44,747 bases of DNA from Clostridia bacterium. GTDB lineage: Bacteria; Bacillota; Clostridia; Christensenellales; Aristaeellaceae. Made by a program: the position numbers and the translations under genes. The DNA lies in the NCBI GenBank assembly GCA_017395685.1, contig JAFQOD010000029.1, positions 1 through 44,747 of the forward strand, written 5' to 3'. Numbering within the stretch: the stretch's first letter is position 1; each line of letters opens with the position of its first letter. Positions 7,904 to 16,446 of the stretch are shown here, piece by piece. Below the pieces are notes generated by a model. It searched no databases and was not told the origin of the DNA. It saw only the letters and a program-made list of their open reading frames with translations.

Positions 7904-10168
7904 TCAGGTTTCCTCCCTTTCTCCGTATAGCAGGCCGCTGGAGCCTGTGGCAAGATAGAAGCGGCCAAAGATTCTTTTATCCCCGTCGATGGAATGGATA
8001 CGGCCGTACATCTGCTTTTCATGATTGAGCCGCTGATAGGTTTTTCCCTCATCCAGGGTGCGGTAAAAGCCGTAAGCGCCACCCAGAATGCCATTGAAAT
8101 ATAGTGCCTTCGGTTCTTTTGCATATTCACCGCCGGGCCGGCCCAATCCCAGCCCGATGCAGAAGGCGCGGTCGCCCGGCTTTGTCAGACGGCGGCCGGA
8201 AAAGCAATCGGTGGCTTCATCATAATGCAGCTTCCACAATCCTTCCCCAGTGGCAATGTACAGATCCCCCGGCTGGCCGGATGCGGCCCGGATTTCCGTC
8301 TGATCAGCGCAATCCACCAGGCCGAAATTTACTTTGGGGAAGCCTTCCGGCGGCTGTTTTTCGCGGAAGGTATCGCCGCTATCGGTGCTGACGAATAATT
8401 CCCCCTGATCGCCGAAGCCGTAAAAGATGCGGGGCAGGCAGCGATCGGCAATGGGCTTCATCATTCCCTGAGCGGGCAGTCCTTTCTGATCCAGCACCCG
8501 GGCCCTGTGAAAATGCTGCCCTTTATCATGGCTTACCAATAGATTGCGGGCGTACAGCATCACCCTTTGGGCCACCGCCCACAGATAGGTATTGCCATCG
8601 GCGCTTACGGCGGCCCAGCCTGCATTGGTATTGGGCTGTTCGATTTTTTGCAGCAATTCATCCATATCCGCCCCGCAGCCCATGGGCGTGGGCAGGCGAC
8701 GCCAGGATTTGGCCCCGTCCAGGGATTGGATCAGGCCACCCTTGGTTTTTCCCGTCCAATTGCCCCGGGCGGTGACCAGGATATGATCGGGCTGATCATC
8801 CGGCCAATCGGCATTGAGGCAGGTAATCCAGCGGTTGTTTTCAGCATCGGCAAAGGTATTTTCACAGTGCTTTTTCACATCCGTAAAGGCGAAGCCCCCC
8901 AGATCCCCTACGATATCCATGACTTGCACCCTGCCGCCAGGAGGTGCATAAACGCCGATATGCACCGTTTCTTCCAGGCCGTCGCACCAATCCTGCCAGA
9001 TGACTGGATCGCCGGTAAGATTTTCCGTACGGAATACGCCGGTGCCGGTATTGAACCAGGCGGTGCCGGGGCGATGGGGATCTATCTTTACATCGGTCAT
9101 CCAATGCACCAGATTGCCGCCGCCATTGTTTTTGGGCTGCATGTAGGGCAGACGGAAATCCATCCTTCCCGCTTCCAGCCGGTGCAGGATTTTCCGCCAG
9201 CTTCTTCCTTGATCGGAGGAAAGGTAAATGGCGTCCCCGTCCATGCGATGGGCGGTGGCGGTGATCAAAAGACCATGCCGGGCGTCGACGGCAGAATATC
9301 CCCACCGGCCCTTTTCCGGGGTGATATCCTCCATGGGGCCGATGCCCTCCGGGACAAGGGGATACCTTGCCAGCCGACCGGCGCTGCAATCCCCGCAATC
9401 GCAGGCATATCCCCGCTGGATATTCTGGCTGTAGGGCCCATTGGCGGAAAAGGAAACATACAGATCATTTTCGTCAAAGGCGCAGCGCTGGGCCACCAGG
9501 CCGTGAAGCTTGCTGCCCTCTGCATATTCATATTCTGGCTGGGGCAGGGGGAAGAAGGAGTGGCCTCCATCCAGGGAGGCATACAGGCTGTGGCCCCGCT
9601 GATCGCCCTTCCTCAGGGCGATGCCCTCCGTTCCGACCAGCAGAAGATTGCCTTTCTTTATTACAAAGGTGCAGGCCGTTTCCGGAAAAGAGGAAATCTT
9701 TTCCCAGGAGGCACCTGCATCATCAGATCGCCACAGGCCGTCGCTCTGGCTGGCAAGATACAATTGATCGCCCTCCGCCCATAGCCTTTCCCCAGCGCTT
9801 CGGCCGTGCAGATTGCCGTGGGCATAGACAGGCAGTTCATGGGCAGAAAAATGCTCCCCTCTATCATCGGACAGGGTGAGCAGCCCCTTGCTTTCCGGAT
9901 CCCACAGGCCGCTGACAATATAGATGCGCTCAGGTCGGCCTTCATCCAGGGCAGCAGAAATGGGGCAGGTTTCCCGCAGATCCTGCCAGGATACATGATC
10001 CATCAGGCTGATCCACTGCTGGGCAGAATAATCAAACCGGTATACGCCGCCGATATCCGTGCGGCAATAGAGAATATCAGGATCGGAGGGATGAAAATAG
10101 AAGCCGGTTACATAGCCGCCTCCTCCGATGGGCAGGTGATGATAGCGATAGGGCAGGGAAGGGATCAT
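7904..10168 (-). CDS. Glycoside hydrolase family 74, xyloglucanase-like, no signal peptide
   Basis: A 754-residue tandem beta-propeller protein. The GH74 start GGGGYVTGFYFHP then RTDIGGVYRFD is clear; Asp38 in DIGG and Asp422 in VGDLGGF match the two catalytic aspartates of the family. Repeated SDDxGxSW/F motifs (BNR/Asp boxes) mark the blades. GH74 enzymes cleave the beta-1,4-glucan backbone of xyloglucan or its oligosaccharides. The absence of a signal peptide is unusual and points to action on imported oligosaccharides. A CDCGDC cluster near residue 255 lies in a loop and could bind metal. It has its own promoter (10225-10253) and is translationally coupled to GH31. Confidence 0.9.
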   Translation of the reverse strand: MIPSLPYRYHHLPIGGGGYVTGFYFHPSDPDILYCRTDIGGVYRFDYSAQQWISLMDHVSWQDLRETCPISAALDEGRPERIYIVSGLWDPESKGLLTLSDDRGEHFSAHELPVYAHGNLHGRSAGERLWAEGDQLYLASQSDGLWRSDDAGASWEKISSFPETACTFVIKKGNLLLVGTEGIALRKGDQRGHSLYASLDGGHSFFPLPQPEYEYAEGSKLHGLVAQRCAFDENDLYVSFSANGPYSQNIQRGYACDCGDCSAGRLARYPLVPEGIGPMEDITPEKGRWGYSAVDARHGLLITATAHRMDGDAIYLSSDQGRSWRKILHRLEAGRMDFRLPYMQPKNNGGGNLVHWMTDVKIDPHRPGTAWFNTGTGVFRTENLTGDPVIWQDWCDGLEETVHIGVYAPPGGRVQVMDIVGDLGGFAFTDVKKHCENTFADAENNRWITCLNADWPDDQPDHILVTARGNWTGKTKGGLIQSLDGAKSWRRLPTPMGCGADMDELLQKIEQPNTNAGWAAVSADGNTYLWAVAQRVMLYARNLLVSHDKGQHFHRARVLDQKGLPAQGMMKPIADRCLPRIFYGFGDQGELFVSTDSGDTFREKQPPEGFPKVNFGLVDCADQTEIRAASGQPGDLYIATGEGLWKLHYDEATDCFSGRRLTKPGDRAFCIGLGLGRPGGEYAKEPKALYFNGILGGAYGFYRTLDEGKTYQRLNHEKQMYGRIHSIDGDKRIFGRFYLATGSSGLLYGEREET

Positions 10169-10224
10169 AACATATTCCTTTCTGCGGATTGATTCCGGAT
10201 CTATGCATGGCTGAATTTGTCAGT

Positions 10225-10253
10225 ATTATATCACAGACGAAAGAACGGGGCAA
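10225..10253 (-). promoter_or_regulatory. Promoter of the GH74-GH31 unit
   Basis: On the minus strand TTGCCC (10253-10248), 17-base spacer, TATAAT (10230-10225), about 57 bases ahead of the GH74 start. It makes GH74-GH31 a transcription unit separate from the transporter operon upstream. Confidence 0.6.
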
Positions 10254-10339
10254 CCGCTGGAGGATGATTGCTTTGCCGGGGAGGCATGAAAAAGAGTGGA
10301 CTGACGGCAACTGGGGCGGAGCGATCCACTGAAGAAATG

Positions 10340-10371
10340 AAAAATCCCCCTGCGCCGGAGGCGAGGAGGAT
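10340..10371 (-). terminator. Terminator after the transporter-oxidoreductase operon
   Basis: On the minus strand, stem ATCCTCCTCGCC / GGCGCAGGGGGAT with a short loop, then TTTTT, starting 16 bases after the oxidoreductase stop at 10387. Confidence 0.75.
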
Positions 10372-10386
10372 ATGGAGGAAGCGCTG

Positions 10387-11352
10387 TCAGGAGGGGAGCG
10401 CCTCCAGCGTTTCAAGTACAGCCAGAACCTGGCTTTCCGGAACCATGGGCGAGGGAATATTCTTTTCTGCACAGGCAAGAAAATGCCCCAATTCCCGGAA
10501 AAACCAGCCGTTGGCGGGCAGATTGATGCCGCCGACGATCTGGATGGGATCGGTGATATCATATGCATCGATGCTGCCATCGGCCCTGTATCCTGTGATG
10601 CATTGCCCGTCATGGATGAGCATGCCCCGTTCAAAATACACCCGCCAGCGTGCCGTAAAAGGGATGGCGGCATTGAACCAGGCGGCCTCTGCACAGACGG
10701 TCAGCCCGTTTTTCCAGGCATAATCGACCCGAAGATGATCCCGGAGGCCGTTATTTTCACCGCAGGCAGCGATCCGGGCCTCATCAGGCTTTCCGAACAG
10801 GCTGACAATCAGATCCAGATCATGGATATGGAGATCGAAGGGCAGCAGGCCGCTTTTTTCTTTATCCAGCAGCCAGGAGCCCTGAGACCAGGCGGGCTTT
10901 GCGCTCAGCCGTTCAAAGAAAGCGTCCAGGGGCTTTCCGTACCGTTCATCCCGGATGACCGTGCGCAGGGCCTCCGTTTCCAGGGTAAATTGCAGCACCT
11001 GGGCCACATACAGCTGACGATTGGCCTTTCGTGCAGCGCTGAACATCTCTTCCGCACTTTTTCTGGTCAAAGCACAGGGCTTTTCAGTGATGACGTGCAG
11101 CCCGTTTTCAAATGCTTCCAGGGCCAGGGGATGATGCAGGAAGGTGGGAACGCACAGATCGGCGATGTCAATGGGCTCAGCCTGTACCGCTTCGGTAATG
11201 GTGGAATAGAGGGGAAGGCCCCATAGGGCTGCCGCCTGCCGGTCCGCATCCGTTTTACCCACGATGGCCTGAACGTGTGCGCCATCGATGTGGGCGTAAT
11301 TCCGGAAATGGGCAGCGCCCATACCGCCGGCGCCAACCAGCAGCACATTCAT
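10387..11352 (-). CDS. Gfo/Idh/MocA-family oxidoreductase (second of pair)
   Basis: A 321-residue NAD(P)-dependent dehydrogenase. The N-terminal Rossmann motif VGAGGMGAAHF (residues about 6-16) and the catalytic TEKPCA (about 90-95, Glu-Lys-Pro signature) define the family; a mixed alpha/beta C-terminal domain with a DLHIHDLDL strand carries the active-site histidines. Members oxidise or reduce sugars, inositols and sugar acids; the substrate is unknown here. ATG 11352 is chosen because AGAGG lies eight bases upstream; the GTG at 11361 would overlap that site. It sits 44 bases after another family member and is the last gene of the CUT2 transporter operon. Confidence 0.85.
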   Translation of the reverse strand: MNVLLVGAGGMGAAHFRNYAHIDGAHVQAIVGKTDADRQAAALWGLPLYSTITEAVQAEPIDIADLCVPTFLHHPLALEAFENGLHVITEKPCALTRKSAEEMFSAARKANRQLYVAQVLQFTLETEALRTVIRDERYGKPLDAFFERLSAKPAWSQGSWLLDKEKSGLLPFDLHIHDLDLIVSLFGKPDEARIAACGENNGLRDHLRVDYAWKNGLTVCAEAAWFNAAIPFTARWRVYFERGMLIHDGQCITGYRADGSIDAYDITDPIQIVGGINLPANGWFFRELGHFLACAEKNIPSPMVPESQVLAVLETLEALPS

Positions 11353-11405
11353 CTTCAACACCTCTTATCATGCATATTCAGCAGGATGATGGATTGCGGC
11401 ATCCT

Positions 11406-12443
11406 TTATTGGTTCACTTTCACCGTGCATCCTGTTTCGGAAGATTGAACGGCGCCGAAAACGGCCCGCATGGCGGTCAGCACGCTTTCACCGGAGATGC
11501 AGGGCTTTTCGGGCTGCAGCAGATGATCCACAAACAGATCGATGATGCCGGATTTGGTCTGGTTATCATTGGTCTGGATCTGCTCCACATCGTAATAAAG
11601 GGTTTCGCCGGTGCGCTTTTTCAATACAATGCTGTGATTGGGATCATCATAGATGCGCAGCATACCCTCCGTTCCGGAGAGAATGGTGGAATTATCTTCA
11701 TCACAATAGTTCGTCCAGGAGGCGATCATGGTACCCACCGCACCGTCGCTGAGGCGATAGATGCAGATGGCGTTATCATCCACGGTAATGGGGGTGCCAT
11801 CGGCATATTTTTTATCCAGTGTGCCCAGCCAGGCGGTAACCTCGGTAACCGTCTGCCCGGTCAGATACTGAATCAGATCAGTTTTATGAATGCCCAGATC
11901 GGCCATGGCGCCCATGGCCGCCCGATTCTTATCAAAGAACCAGGTGCCCGCCCCGGGATCAACGCTCCAGGTTTCGGGGCCGCCGTGCCTGAAGGATGTC
12001 TGGAAGGAAAGAATGCGGCCGATGGCCCCTTTCTCAATCAGGGCACGGGCCTTGATATGGGCGGCGGCCAGGCGCTGATTCTGATCAATCATCAGCGTTT
12101 TCTGGCTTTCCCGGGCCGCTTCCACCATGCGTTCGCAATCGGCCAGGGTGGTGGCCATGGGCTTTTCGCATAATACATGCTTCCCTGCCCGGAGGGCGGC
12201 CACCGTCATATCGGCATGGGCAATATTGGCGGAGCAGATGCTGACGGCGTCGATCCCGGGATCGGCCAGCATTTCCTCATAGGTGGCATATGCGGTGGCG
12301 CCGTACTGATCGGCCAGTGCGGCGGCACGATCCTGATTCAGATCGAACAGGCCGCAAATCTGCACATCGGGCCGGGCCTGATATTCAGGAAGATGCCGCA
12401 CCTGTGCAATCTTGCCGCAACCGGCAATACCAATGCGAATCAT
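11406..12443 (-). CDS. Gfo/Idh/MocA-family oxidoreductase (first of pair)
   Basis: A 345-residue NAD(P)-dependent sugar dehydrogenase-like protein with the dinucleotide motif GIAGCGKIAQ at residues 4-13 and the CEKPMATT signature near residue 93, followed by the C-terminal beta-sheet domain with DLGIHKTDL. It starts 15 bases after the permease gene and is plainly part of the same transcript. Two divergent paralogues in a row suggest a two-step oxidation/epimerisation route for the imported sugar, but this is inference; the sequence gives no substrate. Confidence 0.87.
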   Translation of the reverse strand: MIRIGIAGCGKIAQVRHLPEYQARPDVQICGLFDLNQDRAAALADQYGATAYATYEEMLADPGIDAVSICSANIAHADMTVAALRAGKHVLCEKPMATTLADCERMVEAARESQKTLMIDQNQRLAAAHIKARALIEKGAIGRILSFQTSFRHGGPETWSVDPGAGTWFFDKNRAAMGAMADLGIHKTDLIQYLTGQTVTEVTAWLGTLDKKYADGTPITVDDNAICIYRLSDGAVGTMIASWTNYCDEDNSTILSGTEGMLRIYDDPNHSIVLKKRTGETLYYDVEQIQTNDNQTKSGIIDLFVDHLLQPEKPCISGESVLTAMRAVFGAVQSSETGCTVKVNQ

Positions 12444-12458
12444 TCGTATACGCCTCCG

Positions 12459-13559
12459 TTAAGCAGCCTTTTCTTTCTTCTGCAGCAATACAGCGGCAAT
12501 GACGATGAAGCCCTTGAAGGCTTCCCGCAGGAAGGGGGTAACATGCACCAGATTGAGCAGGTTATCCATCACGGCAATGATCAGCATACCCAGTACGGTG
12601 CCCAATATGGCGCCTTTACCGCCGCTCATGCTGGTGCCGCCTACGACGACCGCAGCGATGGCGTCCATTTCATATCCGCTGCCGGCGCTGGCATAGTCCA
12701 TGCTGCCGATACGGCCCACATTGATTACCGTGGCAACGGCGACCAGCATGCCGGAGAGAACATAAACCAGCGTCTTTACCCGTTCCACATTAATACCGGA
12801 AAGACGGGCCGCCCGTTCGTTGGAGCCGATGGCATAGACATGCCGGCCAAAGGGCGTTTTCTTTGCGATCAGCATCAGCAGTGCGGCAATGACCAGCCAA
12901 TAAATGATGGGCAAAATGATTTCACCGCCGATGGTGGTGTTGGTGATGGCACGGAATTCCCTGGGAACGCGGGCACCGGCCGTCTGCATGAAATTCTGCG
13001 TGACGCTGCGGCAGATTTTCATCGTGCCCAAGGTTACAATGAAAGCGGGGATTCTGCCCCGGGCCACCAGGAAGCCGTTGACAGAGCCGATCAGGCTGCC
13101 CATAAGCAGCGCAGCCGCGATACCGATGATGAAGGCGGGCACGCCAGTGATGCCGGCGGAGGTGAGCACGCCGGTGGTATTGGAATTGATCATGGTGATC
13201 ATCACAGCGCCCACCGCAACCAGGGTGGAGCCTACGGCCAGATCGATGCCGCCGGAAATGATAACAAAGGTCATGCCCAGGGCGACGATGCCCACGCTGG
13301 CATTATTGCGCAGGATGTTGATCCAGTTTTTGCCCCAGCTGGAGAACCAGGCGCCGAAAGAGGGATAATCAAAGCCCAGGGCGATGGTCTGAACGATGAT
13401 CATGATCACCAGCACCAGGGTGGTGGAATACAGGGGATTTTCCTGCCATTTCCTTGCAAAGCGCTTCAGCAGGGATGCATCATTGGCAGCAAGGGTGGGT
13501 GCTGCGCTGTTTTTCTTGAATTTGAGGGAAATATTCCCCAGTTTATCTTTGAAAGCCAT
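12459..13559 (-). CDS. CUT2 sugar ABC transporter permease (RbsC/XylH type)
   Basis: A 366-residue polytopic membrane protein with about ten hydrophobic segments. The family block GMTFVIISGGIDLAVGS (about 95-111) and the C-terminal GGTSMSGGKGAILGTVLG (about 310-327) are characteristic of ribose/xylose-type permeases, which act as homodimers with the tandem ATPase encoded just upstream. The stop of the ATPase gene is 19 bases before this start. CUT2 systems carry monosaccharides or very small glycosides, which constrains what the downstream glycosidases can receive through it. Confidence 0.92.
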   Translation of the reverse strand: MAFKDKLGNISLKFKKNSAAPTLAANDASLLKRFARKWQENPLYSTTLVLVIMIIVQTIALGFDYPSFGAWFSSWGKNWINILRNNASVGIVALGMTFVIISGGIDLAVGSTLVAVGAVMITMINSNTTGVLTSAGITGVPAFIIGIAAALLMGSLIGSVNGFLVARGRIPAFIVTLGTMKICRSVTQNFMQTAGARVPREFRAITNTTIGGEIILPIIYWLVIAALLMLIAKKTPFGRHVYAIGSNERAARLSGINVERVKTLVYVLSGMLVAVATVINVGRIGSMDYASAGSGYEMDAIAAVVVGGTSMSGGKGAILGTVLGMLIIAVMDNLLNLVHVTPFLREAFKGFIVIAAVLLQKKEKAA

Positions 13560-13578
13560 TGTATCTTCCCCTCTCTTA

Positions 13579-15057
13579 TCAGCCGCCCGTGGCCAGGCGC
13601 ATCATGTTTGCTTCATTCATGGTTTCGCCGGAAACCTCGGCGCGCACATCCCCGTGGTACATGACCAGGGCCCTTCTGCACACGCGGATGATTTCCTGGG
13701 CTTCATTGGAAAGCACCACCACCGCTACGCCCTGCCGGGCCAGGCGGAGAATGATATCATAGATTTCTTCCTTGGCGCCCACGTCCACGCCCTGGGTGGG
13801 ATTATCCAGGATCAGCAGCTTGGGCTCCGCCGCCAGCCATTTGGCCAATACGACTTTTTGCTGATTGCCGCCGGACAGGCTGCTGATCATATCCGTGGGG
13901 CTTTCCATCTTGATCTGCAGTTCCTTCCGCTGCCGTTCAAAATCCTGCAGCTGCTTTTTCCGGTTGATCAGGCCGAAGCGGGTATTCTTTTTCAGGGTGA
14001 CGATGGAGCCGTTATCCAGGATATTCATATCCTTGATGATGGCGTTTTCCTTTCTGTTCCGGGGCAGATAGCCGATGCCCAGGGCCAGCGCCTGACGGGT
14101 GGATTTGATGTGGACGGGCTTTCCATCCAGGATGATCCGGCCCTGATATTTGCCGCCGTCGCCGAATACGGTGCGGAATAATTCGCTGCGCCCGTCGCCC
14201 AGAAGGCCGGTAACGCCCAGCACTTCGCCGGCATGAACGGAAAGGGATACATTACGGTAATGAGGCTCCTGGGTGAGATTTTCCAGCCGCAGGATTTCTT
14301 TATCCAGCTGCGCGGTCTGGGCCAGCGCTTCGGTACGCACATCATGGCCCACCATATTCCGGGCAATCTGGGCGATGGTAGTATCCTTTACCGGGCCGCT
14401 GGCAACCAGTACGCCGTCCCGCAGCACCACGTGGGTATCGCAGATTTCCATAACTTCCCGCAATTTATGGGAAATAAAAATTACGCCCACATTCTGGGTT
14501 TTCAGGGTTCTGAGCATATCAAAAACGCGCTCGATCTCCGGATCGGTGAGGGATGTGGTCGGCTCATCCATGATGATGATCGACGCATTAAACATCAGTG
14601 CGCGTGAGATTTCAACAATTTGCTTATAGCTTGCATCCAGGGATTCAACCTGCGCCAGCGGATTGATATCGATATCCAGCTTGGCAAATAATTCGCGGGT
14701 CTGGCGGAGTTCTTCCTTATGATCGATCAATCCGCCGAATTTCTTGATTTCCCTGCCGATAAACATATTTTCATATACCGGCAGATCGTTGATCAGATTC
14801 AGTTCCTGATGGATAAACGCAATGCCCGCTTTCAACGATTGAGCGGGGGAATGAAAAGCAACGGCCTTTCCATCCAATTCAATCTGGCCCTGATCAAGCT
14901 GCAGCACCCCGCCCAGGATGTTCATCAGCGTGGATTTGCCGGCGCCGTTTTCCCCAAGCAGTGCGCAGATTTCCCCGCCTTTTACGGAAAAATCCACCTT
15001 CCTGAGTACATCATTGGCACCGAAGGATTTTACGATTCCTTTCATGGAAACGTTCAT
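13579..15057 (-). CDS. CUT2 sugar ABC transporter ATP-binding protein (RbsA/MglA type)
   Basis: A 492-residue tandem ATPase. The first domain has Walker A GENGAGKST (near residue 40) and Walker B IIIMDEPT. The second has a degenerate Walker A (GLLGDGRSE), signature LSGGNQQKV and Walker B LLILDNPTQGVDVG, the usual asymmetry of RbsA-like proteins. ATG 15057 is chosen because AAGGAAG lies eight bases upstream and MNVSMKGIVKSFG aligns with family starts. Upstream, a strong hairpin separates it from the binding-protein gene. Confidence 0.92.
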   Translation of the reverse strand: MNVSMKGIVKSFGANDVLRKVDFSVKGGEICALLGENGAGKSTLMNILGGVLQLDQGQIELDGKAVAFHSPAQSLKAGIAFIHQELNLINDLPVYENMFIGREIKKFGGLIDHKEELRQTRELFAKLDIDINPLAQVESLDASYKQIVEISRALMFNASIIIMDEPTTSLTDPEIERVFDMLRTLKTQNVGVIFISHKLREVMEICDTHVVLRDGVLVASGPVKDTTIAQIARNMVGHDVRTEALAQTAQLDKEILRLENLTQEPHYRNVSLSVHAGEVLGVTGLLGDGRSELFRTVFGDGGKYQGRIILDGKPVHIKSTRQALALGIGYLPRNRKENAIIKDMNILDNGSIVTLKKNTRFGLINRKKQLQDFERQRKELQIKMESPTDMISSLSGGNQQKVVLAKWLAAEPKLLILDNPTQGVDVGAKEEIYDIILRLARQGVAVVVLSNEAQEIIRVCRRALVMYHGDVRAEVSGETMNEANMMRLATGG

Positions 15058-15093
15058 GGCTTCACTTCCTTGAAATGTGCTCTGTCTGAAAGA

Positions 15094-15120
15094 AGGACCG
15101 TGGGGGTTAGCCACGGTCCT
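15094..15120 (-). promoter_or_regulatory. Intercistronic hairpin between binding protein and ATPase genes
   Basis: AGGACCGTGG (15094-15103) pairs with CCACGGTCCT (15111-15120), an almost perfect ten-pair stem with a short loop, 20 bases after the stop of the binding-protein gene. There is no strong T run after it on the minus strand, so it looks like an mRNA-stabilising or attenuating element rather than a full terminator. Such elements raise binding-protein output over the membrane parts. Confidence 0.75.
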
Positions 15121-15139
15121 TTCTGGAAAGAAACAGGGA

Positions 15140-16084
15140 TTAATAGATGGTGTTGCTGGGATCCAGATATTCTTCTACGTTTTCAGCAGATACGATCTGG
15201 GAGGGGATCACGGTGACGGCCTGCACTTCTTCGCCAGCCAGCTTGGCCAGGGCAACGTCGAAGCAGTCACGGATCATCAGGGGGCTGTACAGGGAAGAGC
15301 TGACAGCGATTTCCTTGTTTTCCTGGATCATCTGGAAGTATTCCTGGCAGCCGCCGCCGCCGGTGATGGCCTTGATATCGGTGCGGCCGGCATCTTCGAT
15401 GGCCTGCAGAACGCCGATGGAGGTTTCGTCATCCAGGCTGTAAACGGCGTCGATGTGGGGATTGGAAACCAGGATGTCAGCGAAATCCTTCAGGCCGTCT
15501 TCACGGGTGAACTTGGTGCCGTATTCCAGAACCTTTAGTTCGGGGGCGATTTCGGCGATGGTTTCATTGAAGCCAGCCATACGCAGTTCGGAAACGGAGC
15601 CGCTGGTGGGCACGGGCAGGGCGATAACGGTGGCGGTGGGGCCAACCTTATCAACGATGAACTTCGCGCCGGCAACGCCCATGGACTTGTTATCGCCGGT
15701 GACCTTCAGGATGCCTTCGGCGTCAATATCCATGTCGAAAGCAACGACGACCAGGCCCTTATCGATGGCGTCCTGAACGGGGGCTTCCATGCCGGTCCAC
15801 TGGGGAGCGATAACCAGAATCTTGGCGCCCCACAGGATGGCTTCTTCGATCTGGGTGGTCATTTCTTCAGCGTTGCTGGAGGTGGTGAGACGATAGTCGA
15901 TCTTGCCTTCAGCCTTCAGCTGCTTGGCATAGGCGTCAGCCTGATAGGTGATGCCGCTGACCCAGCCGTGGGTCATAACGGGAACGAGCACGCCAACCTT
16001 GACGGGGGCAGCGGTTTCCGCAACGGCGGGAACCAGAGAGATGCACAGCATCAGAGCGAGAACCAGGGCAATAGCCTTCTTCAT
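15140..16084 (-). CDS. CUT2 sugar-binding protein (RbsB-like), secreted
   Basis: A 314-residue type I periplasmic-binding protein. The leader MKKAIALVLALMLC ends in AVA before ETAAPVKVGV, a signal peptidase I site; there is no lipobox cysteine. The mature part has two alpha/beta lobes with VVVAFDMDIDAEG and ITGGGGCQEYF, typical of ribose/xylose-type binding proteins. ATG 16084 is chosen for the AAAGGAGGAA just upstream. It is the first gene of a five-gene operon behind a consensus promoter. The ligand is unknown; xylose or a small xyloglucan product fits the context. Confidence 0.9.
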   Translation of the reverse strand: MKKAIALVLALMLCISLVPAVAETAAPVKVGVLVPVMTHGWVSGITYQADAYAKQLKAEGKIDYRLTTSSNAEEMTTQIEEAILWGAKILVIAPQWTGMEAPVQDAIDKGLVVVAFDMDIDAEGILKVTGDNKSMGVAGAKFIVDKVGPTATVIALPVPTSGSVSELRMAGFNETIAEIAPELKVLEYGTKFTREDGLKDFADILVSNPHIDAVYSLDDETSIGVLQAIEDAGRTDIKAITGGGGCQEYFQMIQENKEIAVSSSLYSPLMIRDCFDVALAKLAGEEVQAVTVIPSQIVSAENVEEYLDPSNTIY

Positions 16085-16124
16085 TGGGGGTTCCTCCTTT
16101 TTTGTTGTACGACATTTCGCAGAC

Positions 16125-16140
16125 CCGTGGATGTTCACGG
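16125..16140 (-). promoter_or_regulatory. Small inverted repeat in the 5' leader
   Basis: CCGTG-N6-CACGG, lying between the operon promoter and the binding-protein start. It may be an operator or a leader hairpin; no regulator gene is adjacent. Confidence 0.35.
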
Positions 16141-16156
16141 CATTGCGACTACCATT

Positions 16157-16185
16157 ATAATAATACACTCATCATGGTATGTCAA
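16157..16185 (-). promoter_or_regulatory. Promoter of the CUT2 transporter operon
   Basis: On the minus strand TTGACA (16185-16180), 17-base spacer, TATTAT (16162-16157), about 70 bases ahead of the binding-protein start. Confidence 0.7.
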
Positions 16186-16382
16186 TGAATTTTGAAAGTT
16201 TTCTTTCATTACTGATGCAATTATTTCCATATAAATGTGTTTTTAGGAGGATGCGATACGGATGCTTGGAAGCAGGGAATGGCTTTTGTATAAAGAAGCA
16301 GGGGAATGATGGAAAATGCATTCTTGAAGAAGGGGAAATAAAGGACAGCTGTATTCAGATGCGAGAAATTATTCAATATGAG

Positions 16383-16411
16383 TTGAGATTTCTGTCGAAA
16401 TAGTGTATAAT
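16383..16411 (+). promoter_or_regulatory. Promoter of the acyltransferase-carrier pair
   Basis: TTGAGA (16383-16388), 17-base spacer, TATAAT (16406-16411), 35 bases before the ATG at 16447. Between 16186 and 16383 nothing else was seen. Confidence 0.7.
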
Positions 16412-16446
16412 AAGAAGCAATAGTCTTTGAGGGGGACGGTGGATGC

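Noticed and set aside
12177-13664. A 495-codon plus-strand frame rich in His, Gly and Asp opposite the CUT2 permease and an oxidoreductase
   Set aside because: The composition is the antisense of hydrophobic permease codons; no start signal or homology was seen.
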